From Flavobacterium psychrolimnae (GTDB lineage: Bacteria; Bacteroidota; Bacteroidia; Flavobacteriales; Flavobacteriaceae), in assembly GCF_003312425.1 (NCBI RefSeq), contig NZ_QNUX01000002.1:310001-374000 (forward strand): a DNA stretch of 64,000 nucleotides, in the 5' to 3' direction. Below, in pieces: positions 14,553 to 23,151 of the stretch (position 1 is the first letter of the stretch; each line of letters starts with the position of its first letter). The notes beneath the pieces were generated by a model. The model saw nothing but the letters and a program-made list of their open reading frames with translations. It did not search any database and was not told the DNA's origin. Both the position numbers and the translations under genes were made by a program.

Positions 14553-15557
14553 TTAATTAAATATTTTATAAAGGATTTCTCTTAATAAATCAGATTGGGA
14601 CATCGCATTTGCGCCAACTCCTTTACTTTTGACATCAATGTCTCTTAAAGCACCTACAATTTGACTGACTTTTTTCATTGGATAATTTTTCAAAGCCACA
14701 TCATACTCTTTCAAAAAGAATGGATTTACACCAATAACTGCTGCTACATTCTTGGGATTTTTGTCTTTCAAACCATGGTATTTCAATAATTGAATAAAGA
14801 AACTAAAAACTAGACTCGTCGTTACTACCATTGGATTATCTTTTGGATTTTGCGCAAAATTTTCAGCAATAGTATAGGCTTTTAATTGATTGCGTTCGCC
14901 AAGTGCTTTTCGCAATTCAAACACATTAAAATCTTTGCTAAACCCTATATTTTCCTCAATGTGTTTGGGAGTTATCGTACTTCCAACTGGCAAAATAATT
15001 TGTAATTTTTCCAGTTCATTGTTTATTTTACTCAAATCTGTCCCAAGAAATTCCACCAGCATCGCATTTGCTTTAGGCTCAATTAAATATTTTTTGCCTG
15101 ACAAAACACGTTTGATCCAATCTCCTACTTGGTTCTCATATAGTTTTTTACTTTCATAAACGACACCGTTTTTCGCTAATAACTTGGTTACTTTTTTGCG
15201 TTTATCCAACGTTTTGTATTTATAGCAAAAAACCAAAACGGTGGTAAGCATCGGATTGTCTGCATAACTTTCCAGTTTATCGATGGTCCGGATTAAATCC
15301 TGAGCTTCTTTTACGATGACTACTTGACGTTCTGCCATCATTGGATAGCGTTTGGCTGTCGAAATAATATCTTCGATAGTGACGTCTCTTCCGTATAAAA
15401 CCGTTTGATTGAAACCTTTTTCCTCTTCGGATAAGACTTTTTCTTCAATATAATCTGATAGTTTATCAATATAATACGGTTCTTCGCCCATCAAAAAATA
15501 GATTGGTTTGATGTTGCCGCTTTTTATATCATTTACAATTTTTAAAACCTCGTCCAT
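14553..15557 (-). CDS. holA: DNA polymerase III subunit delta
   Basis: A 334-residue protein of the HolA family, the clamp-loader subunit that opens the beta sliding clamp. Visible are the starting helix MDEVLKIVNDIKSGNIKPIYFLMGEEPYYIDKL, where the clamp-opening region and degenerate nucleotide-binding fold begin, NPMLTTVLVFCYKYKTLDKRKKVTK around residue 105, IGFSKDFNVFELRKALGERN near 205, and the C-terminal helical collar ending GVGANAMSQSDLLREILYKIF. That last motif, with the invariant SQSDLLRE, is diagnostic for flavobacterial HolA. The gene diverges from the HsdR_N-like gene at 15649 over a 91-base spacer full of heptamer repeats. Confidence 0.92.
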   Translation of the reverse strand: MDEVLKIVNDIKSGNIKPIYFLMGEEPYYIDKLSDYIEEKVLSEEEKGFNQTVLYGRDVTIEDIISTAKRYPMMAERQVVIVKEAQDLIRTIDKLESYADNPMLTTVLVFCYKYKTLDKRKKVTKLLAKNGVVYESKKLYENQVGDWIKRVLSGKKYLIEPKANAMLVEFLGTDLSKINNELEKLQIILPVGSTITPKHIEENIGFSKDFNVFELRKALGERNQLKAYTIAENFAQNPKDNPMVVTTSLVFSFFIQLLKYHGLKDKNPKNVAAVIGVNPFFLKEYDVALKNYPMKKVSQIVGALRDIDVKSKGVGANAMSQSDLLREILYKIFN

Positions 15558-15603
15558 TCCTTTTTGTTTTAAGTTTGAAGTTTAAAGATTGTTGCTTCGG
15601 ATG

Positions 15604-15631
15604 AAACTTTAAACTTTAAATTTTAAACTTA
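15604..15631. repeat. 7-bp tandem repeat in the holA / HsdR_N spacer
   Basis: Four degenerate units of AAACTTT occur here. A short inverse-orientation copy (AAGTTTGAAGTTTAAAG) at about 15571-15587 makes the whole spacer an imperfect palindrome. Confidence 0.6.
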
Positions 15632-15636
15632 TTTAA

Positions 15637-15644
15637 TACTTTTG
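15637..15644 (+). promoter_or_regulatory. -7 promoter element only four bases before a start codon
   Basis: TACTTTTG fits TAnnTTTG and ends four bases before the ATG at 15649. Transcription would start at or next to the initiation codon, so the mRNA is predicted to be leaderless. Confidence 0.5.
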
Positions 15645-15648
15645 CTTT

Positions 15649-16095
15649 ATGCAAAAACTAAATTTTCAACTTTATAACTTTCGGTTCAAAAATAGCGAAA
15701 ATAAAGTATCCATTTTTGATGAAATCAGGAAAAAATTTATCATTCTTACTCCCGAAGAATGGGTTCGTCAACATGTAGTTCAGTTTTTATTGGAAGAAAA
15801 AAAATATCCAAAATCATTGATTAATGTCGAGAAAGTTTTAAAAGTCAATGGCTTGCGCAAAAGATACGATGTCGTGGTTTTCAATCCCGATGGTTCTATT
15901 TTCATCTTAATTGAATGCAAAGCTCCAGAAATCAAAATTGCACAAGCTACTTTCGACCAAATTGCCCGTTATAACATGACGATGAAAGCCCAATTCCTAA
16001 TGGTAACCAATGGATTGAATCATTACTTTTGCCAAATGGATTTTGAAAACGAGAAATATGCATTTCTAGAGAATCTGCCAAATTATAATAATTAG
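15649..16095 (+). CDS. Stand-alone type I restriction enzyme R N-terminal-like nuclease-fold protein (HSDR_N)
   Basis: A 148-residue protein consisting only of the domain found at the amino end of HsdR subunits. It has VRQHVVQFLLEEKKYPKSLINVEK followed by KRYDVVVFNPDGSIFILIECKAPE, where the Asp and the ExK pair (E-C-K) are the PD-(D/E)XK metal-binding residues. It ends TMKAQFLMVTNGLNHYFCQMDF, typical of the stand-alone flavobacterial version. No helicase, methylase or specificity subunit is near, so this is not part of a restriction system. Its role is unknown, although holA as neighbour is suggestive of DNA metabolism. A promoter immediately upstream predicts a leaderless transcript. Confidence 0.88.
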   Translation: MQKLNFQLYNFRFKNSENKVSIFDEIRKKFIILTPEEWVRQHVVQFLLEEKKYPKSLINVEKVLKVNGLRKRYDVVVFNPDGSIFILIECKAPEIKIAQATFDQIARYNMTMKAQFLMVTNGLNHYFCQMDFENEKYAFLENLPNYNN

Positions 16096-16161
16096 CTTAC
16101 TTTAGACTTCTTGAAATTTTAAAATCTATAAAGTCTAAAATCTGAAAATATAAAAACAAAA

Positions 16162-17163
16162 ATGAATATAGCTGTTGTCATACTAAATTGGAATGGAATT
16201 TTATTGCTTGAAAAGTTTCTTCCATCTGTAGTTAATTATTCTCCACAAGCTTCAATTTATGTTGCTGATAATGCTTCTACAGATGATTCTATTTCCTACA
16301 TCAAGGCTTTTTTTCCATCAGTACAAATTATAAAAAACGAAAGTAACCTTGGTTTTGCAAGTGGCTACAATGAAGCTTTAAAACATATTGATGCTGAAAT
16401 ATATGCATTAGTAAACTCGGATATCGAAGTGACCGAGAATTGGCTGCAACCTATTCTTGATACTTTCGAGAACGAACCAAAAACTGCTATTATTCAACCC
16501 AAAATATTAGATTATAAACGTAAAGAATACTTTGAATATGCTGGTGCTGCTGGTGGATTTATTGACGAATATGGTTATCCTTTTTGTCGGGGCCGTATTT
16601 TTGATACTTTAGAAAAAGATAACGGTCAATATGATGATACTCGTGAAATATTTTGGGCATCAGGAGCTTGTTTTTTTATCCGAAGTTCTGTTTTTAAGAC
16701 TCTAAACGGTTTTGATGATGATTTTTTTGCGCATCAGGAAGAAATTGACTTATGTTGGCGCGCCATTAATAAGGGTTACAAAATAAAATACACATCGGAA
16801 TCAGTGGTTTATCATGTAGGTGGTGCGACTTTGCAGCAAGGCCATCCAATGAAAACGTTTTTGAATTTTAGAAACTCTTTATTGATGCTGACCAAAAATC
16901 TTCCGAAAGAGCAACTATACAAGATACTTTTAAGCAGAATGATTTTGGACGGAATTGCAGGAATTCAGTTTTTAACCCAAGGAAAGTTCAAACATTTTTG
17001 GGCAATATTGAAAGCACATGGGTCTTTTTATAGCCATTTTTCTGATAATTATAAAAAAAGAGATGAATTTCAAGAATCAGCATACTATACCGTTAAAAGT
17101 ATCGTTTACTTATACTTCATTAGAAAATTAAAAGTTTTTAACGATTTATTTAGAATCAAATAA
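16162..17163 (+). CDS. Glycosyltransferase family 2
   Basis: A 333-residue GT-A-fold glycosyltransferase. It begins IAVVILNWNGILLLEKFLPS and continues with YVADNASTDDSISYIKA, NLGFASGYNEAL and ALVNSDIEV (the DxD-type metal-binding segment). EIFWASGACFFIRSSVFKTLNGFDDDFFAHQEEIDLCWR follows, containing the ED-type catalytic region typical of the rhamnosyl/hexosyl-transferase WcaE-like group. A C-terminal amphipathic part (residues 240-333) probably sits against the inner membrane. It most likely transfers a sugar from a nucleotide donor in cell-surface polysaccharide or glycan synthesis; donor and acceptor are unknown. It follows the HSDR_N gene by 66 bases, with no other glycan genes beside it. 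Confidence 0.9.
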   Translation: MNIAVVILNWNGILLLEKFLPSVVNYSPQASIYVADNASTDDSISYIKAFFPSVQIIKNESNLGFASGYNEALKHIDAEIYALVNSDIEVTENWLQPILDTFENEPKTAIIQPKILDYKRKEYFEYAGAAGGFIDEYGYPFCRGRIFDTLEKDNGQYDDTREIFWASGACFFIRSSVFKTLNGFDDDFFAHQEEIDLCWRAINKGYKIKYTSESVVYHVGGATLQQGHPMKTFLNFRNSLLMLTKNLPKEQLYKILLSRMILDGIAGIQFLTQGKFKHFWAILKAHGSFYSHFSDNYKKRDEFQESAYYTVKSIVYLYFIRKLKVFNDLFRIK

Positions 17164-17175
17164 ATTTTAAAAAGC

Positions 17176-17183
17176 TAAATTTG
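17176..17183 (+). promoter_or_regulatory. -7 promoter element for the OmpA-family gene
   Basis: TAAATTTG fits TAnnTTTG, 33 bases before the ATG at 17216. Confidence 0.55.
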
Positions 17184-17215
17184 TCCTTAACCTTTAATCT
17201 AAATTTAAAAAATTT

Positions 17216-18049
17216 ATGAAAAAAATCGTAATTGCCTTATCAGTAATGGCCCTTTTAACTTCATGTGTTTCTAAAAAGAAATACACTGAATTAGAAGCTA
17301 GAAACAAAGAAACTCAAGATTTACTAAATACAGCAACTGTAAAATTAAATACTTGCTTAGAAGAAAAAGCAGGTCTTGCAGCAACAGCGGCTACTTTAAA
17401 AGAGCAAAATCAAGGTTTAATCAGCGTTTCGAAAGACATGACTGTATTGTCAACTAAGGGTGCTCAAAACATTGAAAAAGCTTTAGAGTCTATCAAAGAG
17501 AAAGATTTAAAAATAAGCAGAATGCAGGATGCTTTAACTAAAAAAGACAGTGTAACACTTGCATTAGTAACTAGTTTAAAAAGTTCAGTAGGAATTTCTG
17601 ATCCGGATATCGAAATAAATGTTGAAAAAGGAGTTGTTTTTATCTCTATTGCTGATAAATTATTATTCAAAAGCGGAAGCTACGAGGTAACAGACAGAGC
17701 TAAAATGGTTTTGGCGAAAGTTGCAAAAGTAGTGAATGATAAACCTGATTTTGAATGTATGGTTGAAGGACATACAGATAACGTTCCTTACAATGGTACA
17801 GGTGTTTTATTAGACAACTGGGATTTAAGTGTGAAACGTTCTACTTCTATCATTCGTGTATTAACGAATCAATTAGGTGTTAAACCAGAGCAATTAATCG
17901 CTGCAGGAAGAAGTTCTTACATTCCTTTAGTAGCAAATGATTCTGCTGAAAACAGATCTCGCAACAGAAGAACTCGTATCGTAGTTTTACCTAAAATTGA
18001 TCAATTCTACGAAATGATTGAAAAAGAAATGAAAAAACAAAGACCGTAA
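17216..18049 (+). CDS. OmpA-family lipoprotein
   Basis: A 277-residue outer-membrane lipoprotein. The first 17 residues (MKKIVIALSVMALLTSC) are a lipoprotein signal, with the lipobox ending at Cys17. A coiled-coil stretch runs from about 20 to 115, rich in Lys/Glu/Leu. The OmpA C-terminal peptidoglycan-binding domain lies at about 135-260. Its motifs are IADKLLFKSGSYEVTDRAK, VEGHTDNVPYNG, WDLSVKRSTSIIRVL and NRSRNRRTRIVV, including the Asp and Arg that hold diaminopimelate. It should tether the outer membrane to the cell wall. It has its own promoter and a good terminator at 18072-18100, so it is monocistronic and probably well expressed. Confidence 0.92.
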   Translation: MKKIVIALSVMALLTSCVSKKKYTELEARNKETQDLLNTATVKLNTCLEEKAGLAATAATLKEQNQGLISVSKDMTVLSTKGAQNIEKALESIKEKDLKISRMQDALTKKDSVTLALVTSLKSSVGISDPDIEINVEKGVVFISIADKLLFKSGSYEVTDRAKMVLAKVAKVVNDKPDFECMVEGHTDNVPYNGTGVLLDNWDLSVKRSTSIIRVLTNQLGVKPEQLIAAGRSSYIPLVANDSAENRSRNRRTRIVVLPKIDQFYEMIEKEMKKQRP

Positions 18050-18071
18050 TTTTGTCTTTATATTTAAATGC

Positions 18072-18100
18072 AAACGCCTCAAAATTGAGGCGTTTTTTTT
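18072..18100 (+). terminator. Terminator after the OmpA-family gene
   Basis: Stem AAACGCCTC / GAGGCGTTT around a six-base loop, followed by T8. It lies 23 bases after the stop. Confidence 0.9.
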
Positions 18101-18154
18101 ATGCTTAAGTTTATTTAAATTAACCAATTGTTTAAATTCGACCAATATATAAAC

Positions 18155-18180
18155 GAAAAAAGCAGGTCCAAAGACCTGCC
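18155..18180 (-). terminator. Terminator for the TsaC-type gene
   Basis: Stem GCAGGTC / GACCTGC (18162-18179) with a four-base loop. On the minus strand a T-rich tail follows. It lies about 150 bases past the stop codon at 18327, so the transcript would carry a long 3' end. Confidence 0.65.
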
Positions 18181-18326
18181 TTTATGTATCCTCAATTTTT
18201 CTTTAACAACCAATTAAATATAATTAAGAATAACATGCTAATATTATGTAAGCGATATAATGTAAATTCTAGGTAAATATAAAAATTTATAAAATATAAG
18301 CAAATATTTTGCCAAAAATTTAAATT

Positions 18327-18947
18327 TTACAAAATATCTAAACTTCCTTTTCCTTCTCTTACTACAATTGGTTCATCACCCGATAAATCTATAATAGTAG
18401 ATCCAACATTATCACCATAACCACCGTCAATTACCAAATCAACCAAGTTTTGCCATTTCTCAAAAATAAGTTCCGGATCAGTGGTGTATTCGATCACATC
18501 ATCATCATCATGAATTGAGGTAGAAACAATAGGATTCCCTAGCAACTTTACAATTTCTAAAGCAATCGCATTATCAGGAACCCTGATTCCGACAGTCGTT
18601 TTCTTTTTGAATTCCTTAGGTAAGTTATTATTTCCCGGTAAAATAAAGGTATATGGTCCCGGTAATGCTCTTTTTAAGATTTTAAAAGTCGTTGTGTCAA
18701 TTTGTCTCACATAATCAGAGATATTGCTCAAATCATGGCAAACGAAGGAAAAATTAGCTTTGTCGAGCTTCACTCCTTTGATCTTTGCAATGCGTTCCAA
18801 AGCTTTGGTATTGGTAATATCACAACCCAAACCGTACACTGTATCAGTTGGATAAATTACCAAACCACCTTCTTTTAAAACCTTAACCACTTTGGCAATT
18901 GCCGCTTCATTGGGTTTGTCTTCGTATATTTTTATAAATTGAGCCAT
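18327..18947 (-). CDS. L-threonylcarbamoyladenylate synthase (TsaC/Sua5/YciO family)
   Basis: A 206-residue protein of the YrdC-fold family that condenses threonine, bicarbonate and ATP into threonylcarbamoyl-AMP for t6A modification. Seen: GGLVIYPTDTVYGLGCDI, then the KxR-type nucleotide-binding region as RIAKIKGVKLDKANFSFVCHD, LPGPYTFILPGNN, GIRVPDNAIALEIV and NPIVSTSIHDDD, with the Ser-containing loop. There is no C-terminal Sua5 domain, so it belongs to the short TsaC/YciO group. YciO paralogs may be less active, so a second enzyme elsewhere in the genome is possible. tsaE is at 5916-6323 in the same window. Heptamer repeats separate it from the helicase gene. Confidence 0.88.
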   Translation of the reverse strand: MAQFIKIYEDKPNEAAIAKVVKVLKEGGLVIYPTDTVYGLGCDITNTKALERIAKIKGVKLDKANFSFVCHDLSNISDYVRQIDTTTFKILKRALPGPYTFILPGNNNLPKEFKKKTTVGIRVPDNAIALEIVKLLGNPIVSTSIHDDDDVIEYTTDPELIFEKWQNLVDLVIDGGYGDNVGSTIIDLSGDEPIVVREGKGSLDIL

Positions 18948-18955
18948 TTTTTTTA

Positions 18956-19024
18956 GTTTAAAGTTTAAAATGTTTAAGGCTTAAAGTTCTTTTAACTGAC
19001 AACTTTAAACCTTAAACTTGAAAC
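18956..19024. repeat. 7-bp repeats in the helicase / TsaC spacer
   Basis: GTTTAAA is repeated twice in tandem (18956-18969). Further GTTTAA and TTAAAG words follow, and then the inverse-orientation series AACTTTAAACCTTAAACTT. The spacer as a whole is an imperfect palindrome built from one heptamer. Confidence 0.6.
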
Positions 19025-19030
19025 AAATTT

Positions 19031-21367
19031 TTACCCTATAATATCCAGTTTCGCAAAACGCAACAGTAATTTTTTGATTCCGCCAACTTCAAATTTGATT
19101 TCGGCTTTTTTATCTGCTCCCACTCCTTCAAGGTTTAAAACTTCGCCTTTTCCAAAACGTTCGTGCATTACAATATTCCCGGCAACGAGTTTGTTGTCAA
19201 ATAAATTAGCACTTCCTGAAGCAGCATTATTGCTGACAGGCTTCAATTTACGAATATTTATCTCTAATTTGGGTTCATTATCTGAACTATATTTGGTTGG
19301 CGGAGTTCCATTCGCAGGTTTTGCCAGACGCAATTTAGACTTATCCACATCTCCAAAAATATCACTGTCAATCATCGGTTTGTACCTGTAATTATTTTCA
19401 GGAGGTGTCATATATTCCAGATATTGACTGTCGATTTCTTCAATAAAACGGGAAGGTTCACTGTCGGTCAATTTCCCCCAACGGTATCGTGATTGTGCGT
19501 AAGTCAAATACGCTTGGTGCTCTGCTCGGGTCAAAGCTACATAAAACAAACGACGTTCTTCCTCGAGTTCGCTTCTTGTACTCATACTCATGGCGCTTGG
19601 GAACAAATCTTCTTCCATTCCTACCACAAAAACATGAGGAAACTCTAATCCTTTTGCCAAGTGAATGGTCATCAACGCCACACGATCTTCATCACTGGTA
19701 TCTTTATCTAAATCAGTTGCCAGAGCTACATCTTCCATAAATTCAGACAAAGCGCCACGAGCTCCATCCACTTCTTTTTGGCCATCGGTGAAATCTTTGA
19801 TTCCGTTTAATAATTCCTCAATATTCTGAATTTTAGCCATTCCTTCCGGAGTAGCATCTTTTTTTAATTCCTGAATCAATCCTGTTTTTTTGGCAACATG
19901 ATCAGCAAGATAGAACGCATCCTGGTTTTCATTTATAGCCTGAAAACTCTGAATCATCGTAACAAAATCGAGTAGTTTTTGCTTGGTTCCCGAATTCAGT
20001 TTCAAGTCGATTCGTTCTATGTTTTGCATCACTTCAAAAATCGATCGCTTGTAGTGATTGGCTGCAATAGTCAGTTTTTCGATCGTTGTATTACCAATTC
20101 CACGTGCCGGATAATTAATCACACGAACCAACGCTTCTTCATCTTTTGGATTGATAACCAATCGCAAATAGCACAAAACATCCTTCACCTCTTTTCTTTG
20201 GTAAAAAGAAAGTCCGCCATAAATTCGGTACGGAATATCTCTTTTCCTAAGTGCGTCTTCCATTGCGCGGGATTGTGCATTGGTACGGTACAAAATAGCA
20301 AAAGCGCCATTAGGCAACTGATTTTGCATTTTTTGTTCCCAAATAGTACTTGCCACAAAACGGCCTTCTTCATTATCCGTTAAACTGCGGTGTACTTTTA
20401 TCTTTGGACCAAAATCATTCGCGGTCCACACGATTTTATCCAGTTTTACTTTATTTTTGTCAATAATGGTATTTGCTGCTTCGACAATATTTTTTGTGGA
20501 GCGATAGTTTTGTTCCAATCTAAAGGTTTTCACTCCTTCATAATCTTTCTGGAAATTTAGGATATTATTGATGTTTGCACCACGAAAGGCATAGATACTT
20601 TGCGCATCATCGCCTACCACACAAATATTCTGAAATTTATCAGACAAAGCCCGCACGATTAAATACTGTGAGTGATTCGTATCTTGGTACTCATCCACCA
20701 AAATATAACGAAAACGGTTTTGATATTTGGCCAAAACTTCTGGAAAACGAGTCAGTAATTCGTTAGTTTTTAAAAGTAAATCATCAAAATCCATGGCGCC
20801 TGCTTTGAAACAGCGGTCCACATAATTTTGATATATTTCACCCATTCGAGGCTTTTTGGACATCGCATCCGCTTCTTGTAGATCTGGATTGTTGAAATAC
20901 GCTTTTACGGTAATCAAACTATTCTTAAAATTCGAAATACGCCCTAAAACCTGTTTTGGTTTGTACACATCGCGATCCAATTGCATTTCTTTGATGATAC
21001 CGGAAATGGCACGCAATGAATCCTGAGAATCATATATGGTAAAGTTAGAAGGATAGCCAAGATGTTCCGCTTCCGAGCGTAAAATTCGAGCAAAAACGGA
21101 ATGAAATGTTCCCATCCAAAGATTTTTTGCCTCACCAGCACCTACAATATCCGAGATACGTTTTTTCATTTCTCGGGCCGCCTTGTTGGTAAATGTAAGC
21201 GATAGGATACTGAACGCATCGATACCCTGACTCATCAAATAAGCAATTCTAATAGTCAACACCCGCGTTTTACCGGAACCTGCACCCGCAATAATTATCA
21301 TGGGTCCGTCTTTTTGGAGAACGGGTTCGCGTTGGGCTTCATTAAGTTGATCGATATATTTGTGCAT
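19031..21367 (-). CDS. pcrA: UvrD/PcrA/Rep-type 3'-5' DNA helicase
   Basis: A 778-residue superfamily-1A helicase. Motifs in order: LNEAQREPV (Q motif), IIAGAGSGKTRVLTIR (Walker A) near residue 30, FTNKAAREMKKR, FRYILVDEYQDTNHSQ (Walker B), VVGDDAQSIYAFRGA, FRLEQNYRSTKNIV, VALMTIHLAKGLEFPHVFVVGMEE and RRLFYVALTRAEH. The C-terminus (IVMHERFGKGEVLNLEGVG) is the RNA-polymerase/UvrB-interacting Tudor-like tail of PcrA/UvrD. I take the start at ATG 21367 (MHKYIDQLNEAQ) and not 21403, because the added residues are unlike the family. It would act in nucleotide-excision repair and replication-fork clearance. Whether to call it UvrD or PcrA is a matter of naming. Confidence 0.93.
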   Translation of the reverse strand: MHKYIDQLNEAQREPVLQKDGPMIIIAGAGSGKTRVLTIRIAYLMSQGIDAFSILSLTFTNKAAREMKKRISDIVGAGEAKNLWMGTFHSVFARILRSEAEHLGYPSNFTIYDSQDSLRAISGIIKEMQLDRDVYKPKQVLGRISNFKNSLITVKAYFNNPDLQEADAMSKKPRMGEIYQNYVDRCFKAGAMDFDDLLLKTNELLTRFPEVLAKYQNRFRYILVDEYQDTNHSQYLIVRALSDKFQNICVVGDDAQSIYAFRGANINNILNFQKDYEGVKTFRLEQNYRSTKNIVEAANTIIDKNKVKLDKIVWTANDFGPKIKVHRSLTDNEEGRFVASTIWEQKMQNQLPNGAFAILYRTNAQSRAMEDALRKRDIPYRIYGGLSFYQRKEVKDVLCYLRLVINPKDEEALVRVINYPARGIGNTTIEKLTIAANHYKRSIFEVMQNIERIDLKLNSGTKQKLLDFVTMIQSFQAINENQDAFYLADHVAKKTGLIQELKKDATPEGMAKIQNIEELLNGIKDFTDGQKEVDGARGALSEFMEDVALATDLDKDTSDEDRVALMTIHLAKGLEFPHVFVVGMEEDLFPSAMSMSTRSELEEERRLFYVALTRAEHQAYLTYAQSRYRWGKLTDSEPSRFIEEIDSQYLEYMTPPENNYRYKPMIDSDIFGDVDKSKLRLAKPANGTPPTKYSSDNEPKLEINIRKLKPVSNNAASGSANLFDNKLVAGNIVMHERFGKGEVLNLEGVGADKKAEIKFEVGGIKKLLLRFAKLDIIG

Positions 21368-21424
21368 GGAAATTTTTATAGTATTGTATGCAAAAATAAG
21401 CATTAAAGATGTAAAAGTGTAATT

Positions 21425-21622
21425 TTATATGAAGCTAAAAAACCATTCTTTATTTCTTGAACCAGATAAGAAATAGCAATACGTTTTAGGACTATATTTT
21501 ATAAAAAACCAAATTTGATTTTCAACATATAAGTCATGTAAGTTAGAGAAACTAATTTTTAAATAATTGATTTTATTGGTAATGTAAGCTAAATCGCTCT
21601 TTGTAAAGGGTTGTTTTGTCAC
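21425..21622 (-). CDS. Possible 65-residue hypothetical protein
   Basis: The spacer of about 330 bases between the helicase and the TauE-type permease gene has one open frame, on the minus strand. It encodes MTKQPFTKSDLAYITNKINY and continues to SGSRNKEWFFSF. The composition (Lys, Asn, Tyr, Phe) is what AT-rich non-coding DNA also gives, and I recognise no family. There is no clear promoter or ribosome-binding site. It is listed so the stretch is accounted for; it may well not be a gene. Confidence 0.3.
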   Translation of the reverse strand: MTKQPFTKSDLAYITNKINYLKISFSNLHDLYVENQIWFFIKYSPKTYCYFLSGSRNKEWFFSFI

Positions 21623-21694
21623 AATAAACTACTAGAATTTCTAATCTACATTCAAATTAAAAACTTATCTGACTTATATGTTTAACAACTGTAC

Positions 21695-22462
21695 TCATTT
21701 AAAAAACACATCATACGCAAAACGGATTAAAGTCCCCACAACTACAACCAAAAAGAAAACCCGAATGAAGCTGTTTCCTTTGTTAATAGCCAGTTTTGCA
21801 CCAATCCAACCGCCCAAAGCATTACTGGCAGCCATAGGAAGTGCTATTGCCCAAATGATTTTTCCTTTTAAAATAAACAAACATATAGAACCAAAATTTG
21901 TCGAAAGATTCACCATTTTAGCATTTGCGGAAGCGTGCAAAAAATCAAATCCCATAATGGCAATAAATGCAACCACCAAAAAGCTGCCTGTTCCCGGACC
22001 AATAAATCCATCGTACAAACCAACTACAAAACTGATTGCAATCGCATTAAGGATTTGAGTTCTTGGAGAATGTGTTTTTTCAATGTGTTGTCCAAAATTT
22101 TTCTTTGCGTAGGTGTAAACCACTAAAAATGAAAGAACGACCAACAATAACGGTTTCATGAAATCGTTACTGACATACGTCAATAAAGTAGAACCTAAAA
22201 ATGCCGATGGAAAGGCCAAAAGCATCATAATCGACAATAGTTTCCAGTTCATATCTACCTTTTTCAGATATTGATATGCTGCAAAGGAAGTACCACTAAA
22301 AGCAGGAACTTTCAAAGTTCCAATTACGGTTGAAACAGGAAGATTAGGTAACAAAATCAATCCCATTGGTGTTTGAATCAATCCGCCACCGCCCACAATT
22401 GCGTCAATAAATCCGGCAGCAAAGGCCGCTAAACAAAGTAAAACCAGAACATAGGTCTCCAT
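21695..22462 (-). CDS. TSUP family permease (sulfite exporter TauE/SafE-like)
   Basis: A 255-residue integral membrane protein with about seven to eight hydrophobic segments. It carries the TauE/SafE family pattern: AAFAAGFIDAIVGGGGLIQTPMGLIL near the amino end, with the matching inverted-repeat motif VGLYDGFIGPGTGSFLVVAF in the second half. These proteins export or import small sulfur- or carbon-containing anions such as sulfite, sulfoacetate or sulfate; the substrate here is not predictable. I prefer the start at 22462 (METYVLVLL) over 22474, because the segment then begins directly with the first helix. It is flanked by unrelated genes and is apparently monocistronic. Confidence 0.9.
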   Translation of the reverse strand: METYVLVLLCLAAFAAGFIDAIVGGGGLIQTPMGLILLPNLPVSTVIGTLKVPAFSGTSFAAYQYLKKVDMNWKLLSIMMLLAFPSAFLGSTLLTYVSNDFMKPLLLVVLSFLVVYTYAKKNFGQHIEKTHSPRTQILNAIAISFVVGLYDGFIGPGTGSFLVVAFIAIMGFDFLHASANAKMVNLSTNFGSICLFILKGKIIWAIALPMAASNALGGWIGAKLAINKGNSFIRVFFLVVVVGTLIRFAYDVFFK

Positions 22463-22563
22463 TATGATATTCAATTTTAAATAGTGCTGTTACAAGGAGC
22501 AAAAATACTATTCGGTTTCATTTATTGCTATTAAATAGAAATTGATTTGTACTCAAAAAAGTA

Positions 22564-22571
22564 TATTTTTG
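22564..22571 (+). promoter_or_regulatory. -7 promoter element for the gene at 22594
   Basis: TATTTTTG fits TAnnTTTG, 23 bases before the ATG. Confidence 0.5.
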
Positions 22572-22593
22572 CTTTTTAAATTTTTACAACAAA

Positions 22594-23115
22594 ATGGACT
22601 CAACAAAAATCATAGAAATTCTGGCTTATACTATACCTTCACTAATTACCGGAGGAGTAGCTTATCATTTGTTCAACTCTTATTTTAAAGACCAACAAAA
22701 TACAAGACGCTGGTTATTACAAAAAGATGCTCAAAAAGAAGCTTTACCACTGCGTTTACAGGCCTACGAGCGTATGGTTTTATTTATGGAACGCATCAAT
22801 CCCACTAAATTATTGATTCGGATTGCTCCTATTTCTAATGATAAAAACGATTATGAAAATTTGATAATTGCACAAATCGAACAGGAATATGAGCATAATT
22901 TGACGCAGCAAATATACATGTCAGACGAATGCTGGACGATCATTGTCACAGCAAAAAATAGTACTATTCAAATGATTCGAAAAGCGAATATGAGTGATCG
23001 TGTTGACAATGCCGATAAATTGCGAGAAGTGCTTTTAAGTGATTTAATGGAAAAGCAATCTCCTAGTAATGCAGCTTTAGCTTACATCAAAAACGAAGTG
23101 AGCCAAATGTGGTAA
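22594..23115 (+). CDS. Conserved hypothetical protein with an N-terminal membrane segment
   Basis: A 173-residue protein. Residues 7-27 (IEILAYTIPSLITGGVAYHLF) form one membrane-spanning segment, followed by FNSYFKDQQNTRRWLLQKDAQKEALPLRLQAYERM, which is well structured and basic. The rest is soluble and predicted helical (LLSDLMEKQSPSNAALAYIKNEVSQMW). I recall such proteins as conserved across Flavobacteriaceae under hypothetical or DUF names, but I cannot give a function. The anchor followed by a helical cytoplasmic tail resembles small scaffolding proteins. It has a promoter motif of its own and converges on the aminopeptidase gene. Confidence 0.8.
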   Translation: MDSTKIIEILAYTIPSLITGGVAYHLFNSYFKDQQNTRRWLLQKDAQKEALPLRLQAYERMVLFMERINPTKLLIRIAPISNDKNDYENLIIAQIEQEYEHNLTQQIYMSDECWTIIVTAKNSTIQMIRKANMSDRVDNADKLREVLLSDLMEKQSPSNAALAYIKNEVSQMW

Positions 23116-23151
23116 ACATATAAGGTTGTTAAATCCCTTTTGATTCAAAAC

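Noticed and set aside
15649..16095. Restriction-modification system from the HSDR_N gene
   Set aside because: No helicase domain, methylase or specificity gene lies near, and the stand-alone domain is a common flavobacterial gene.
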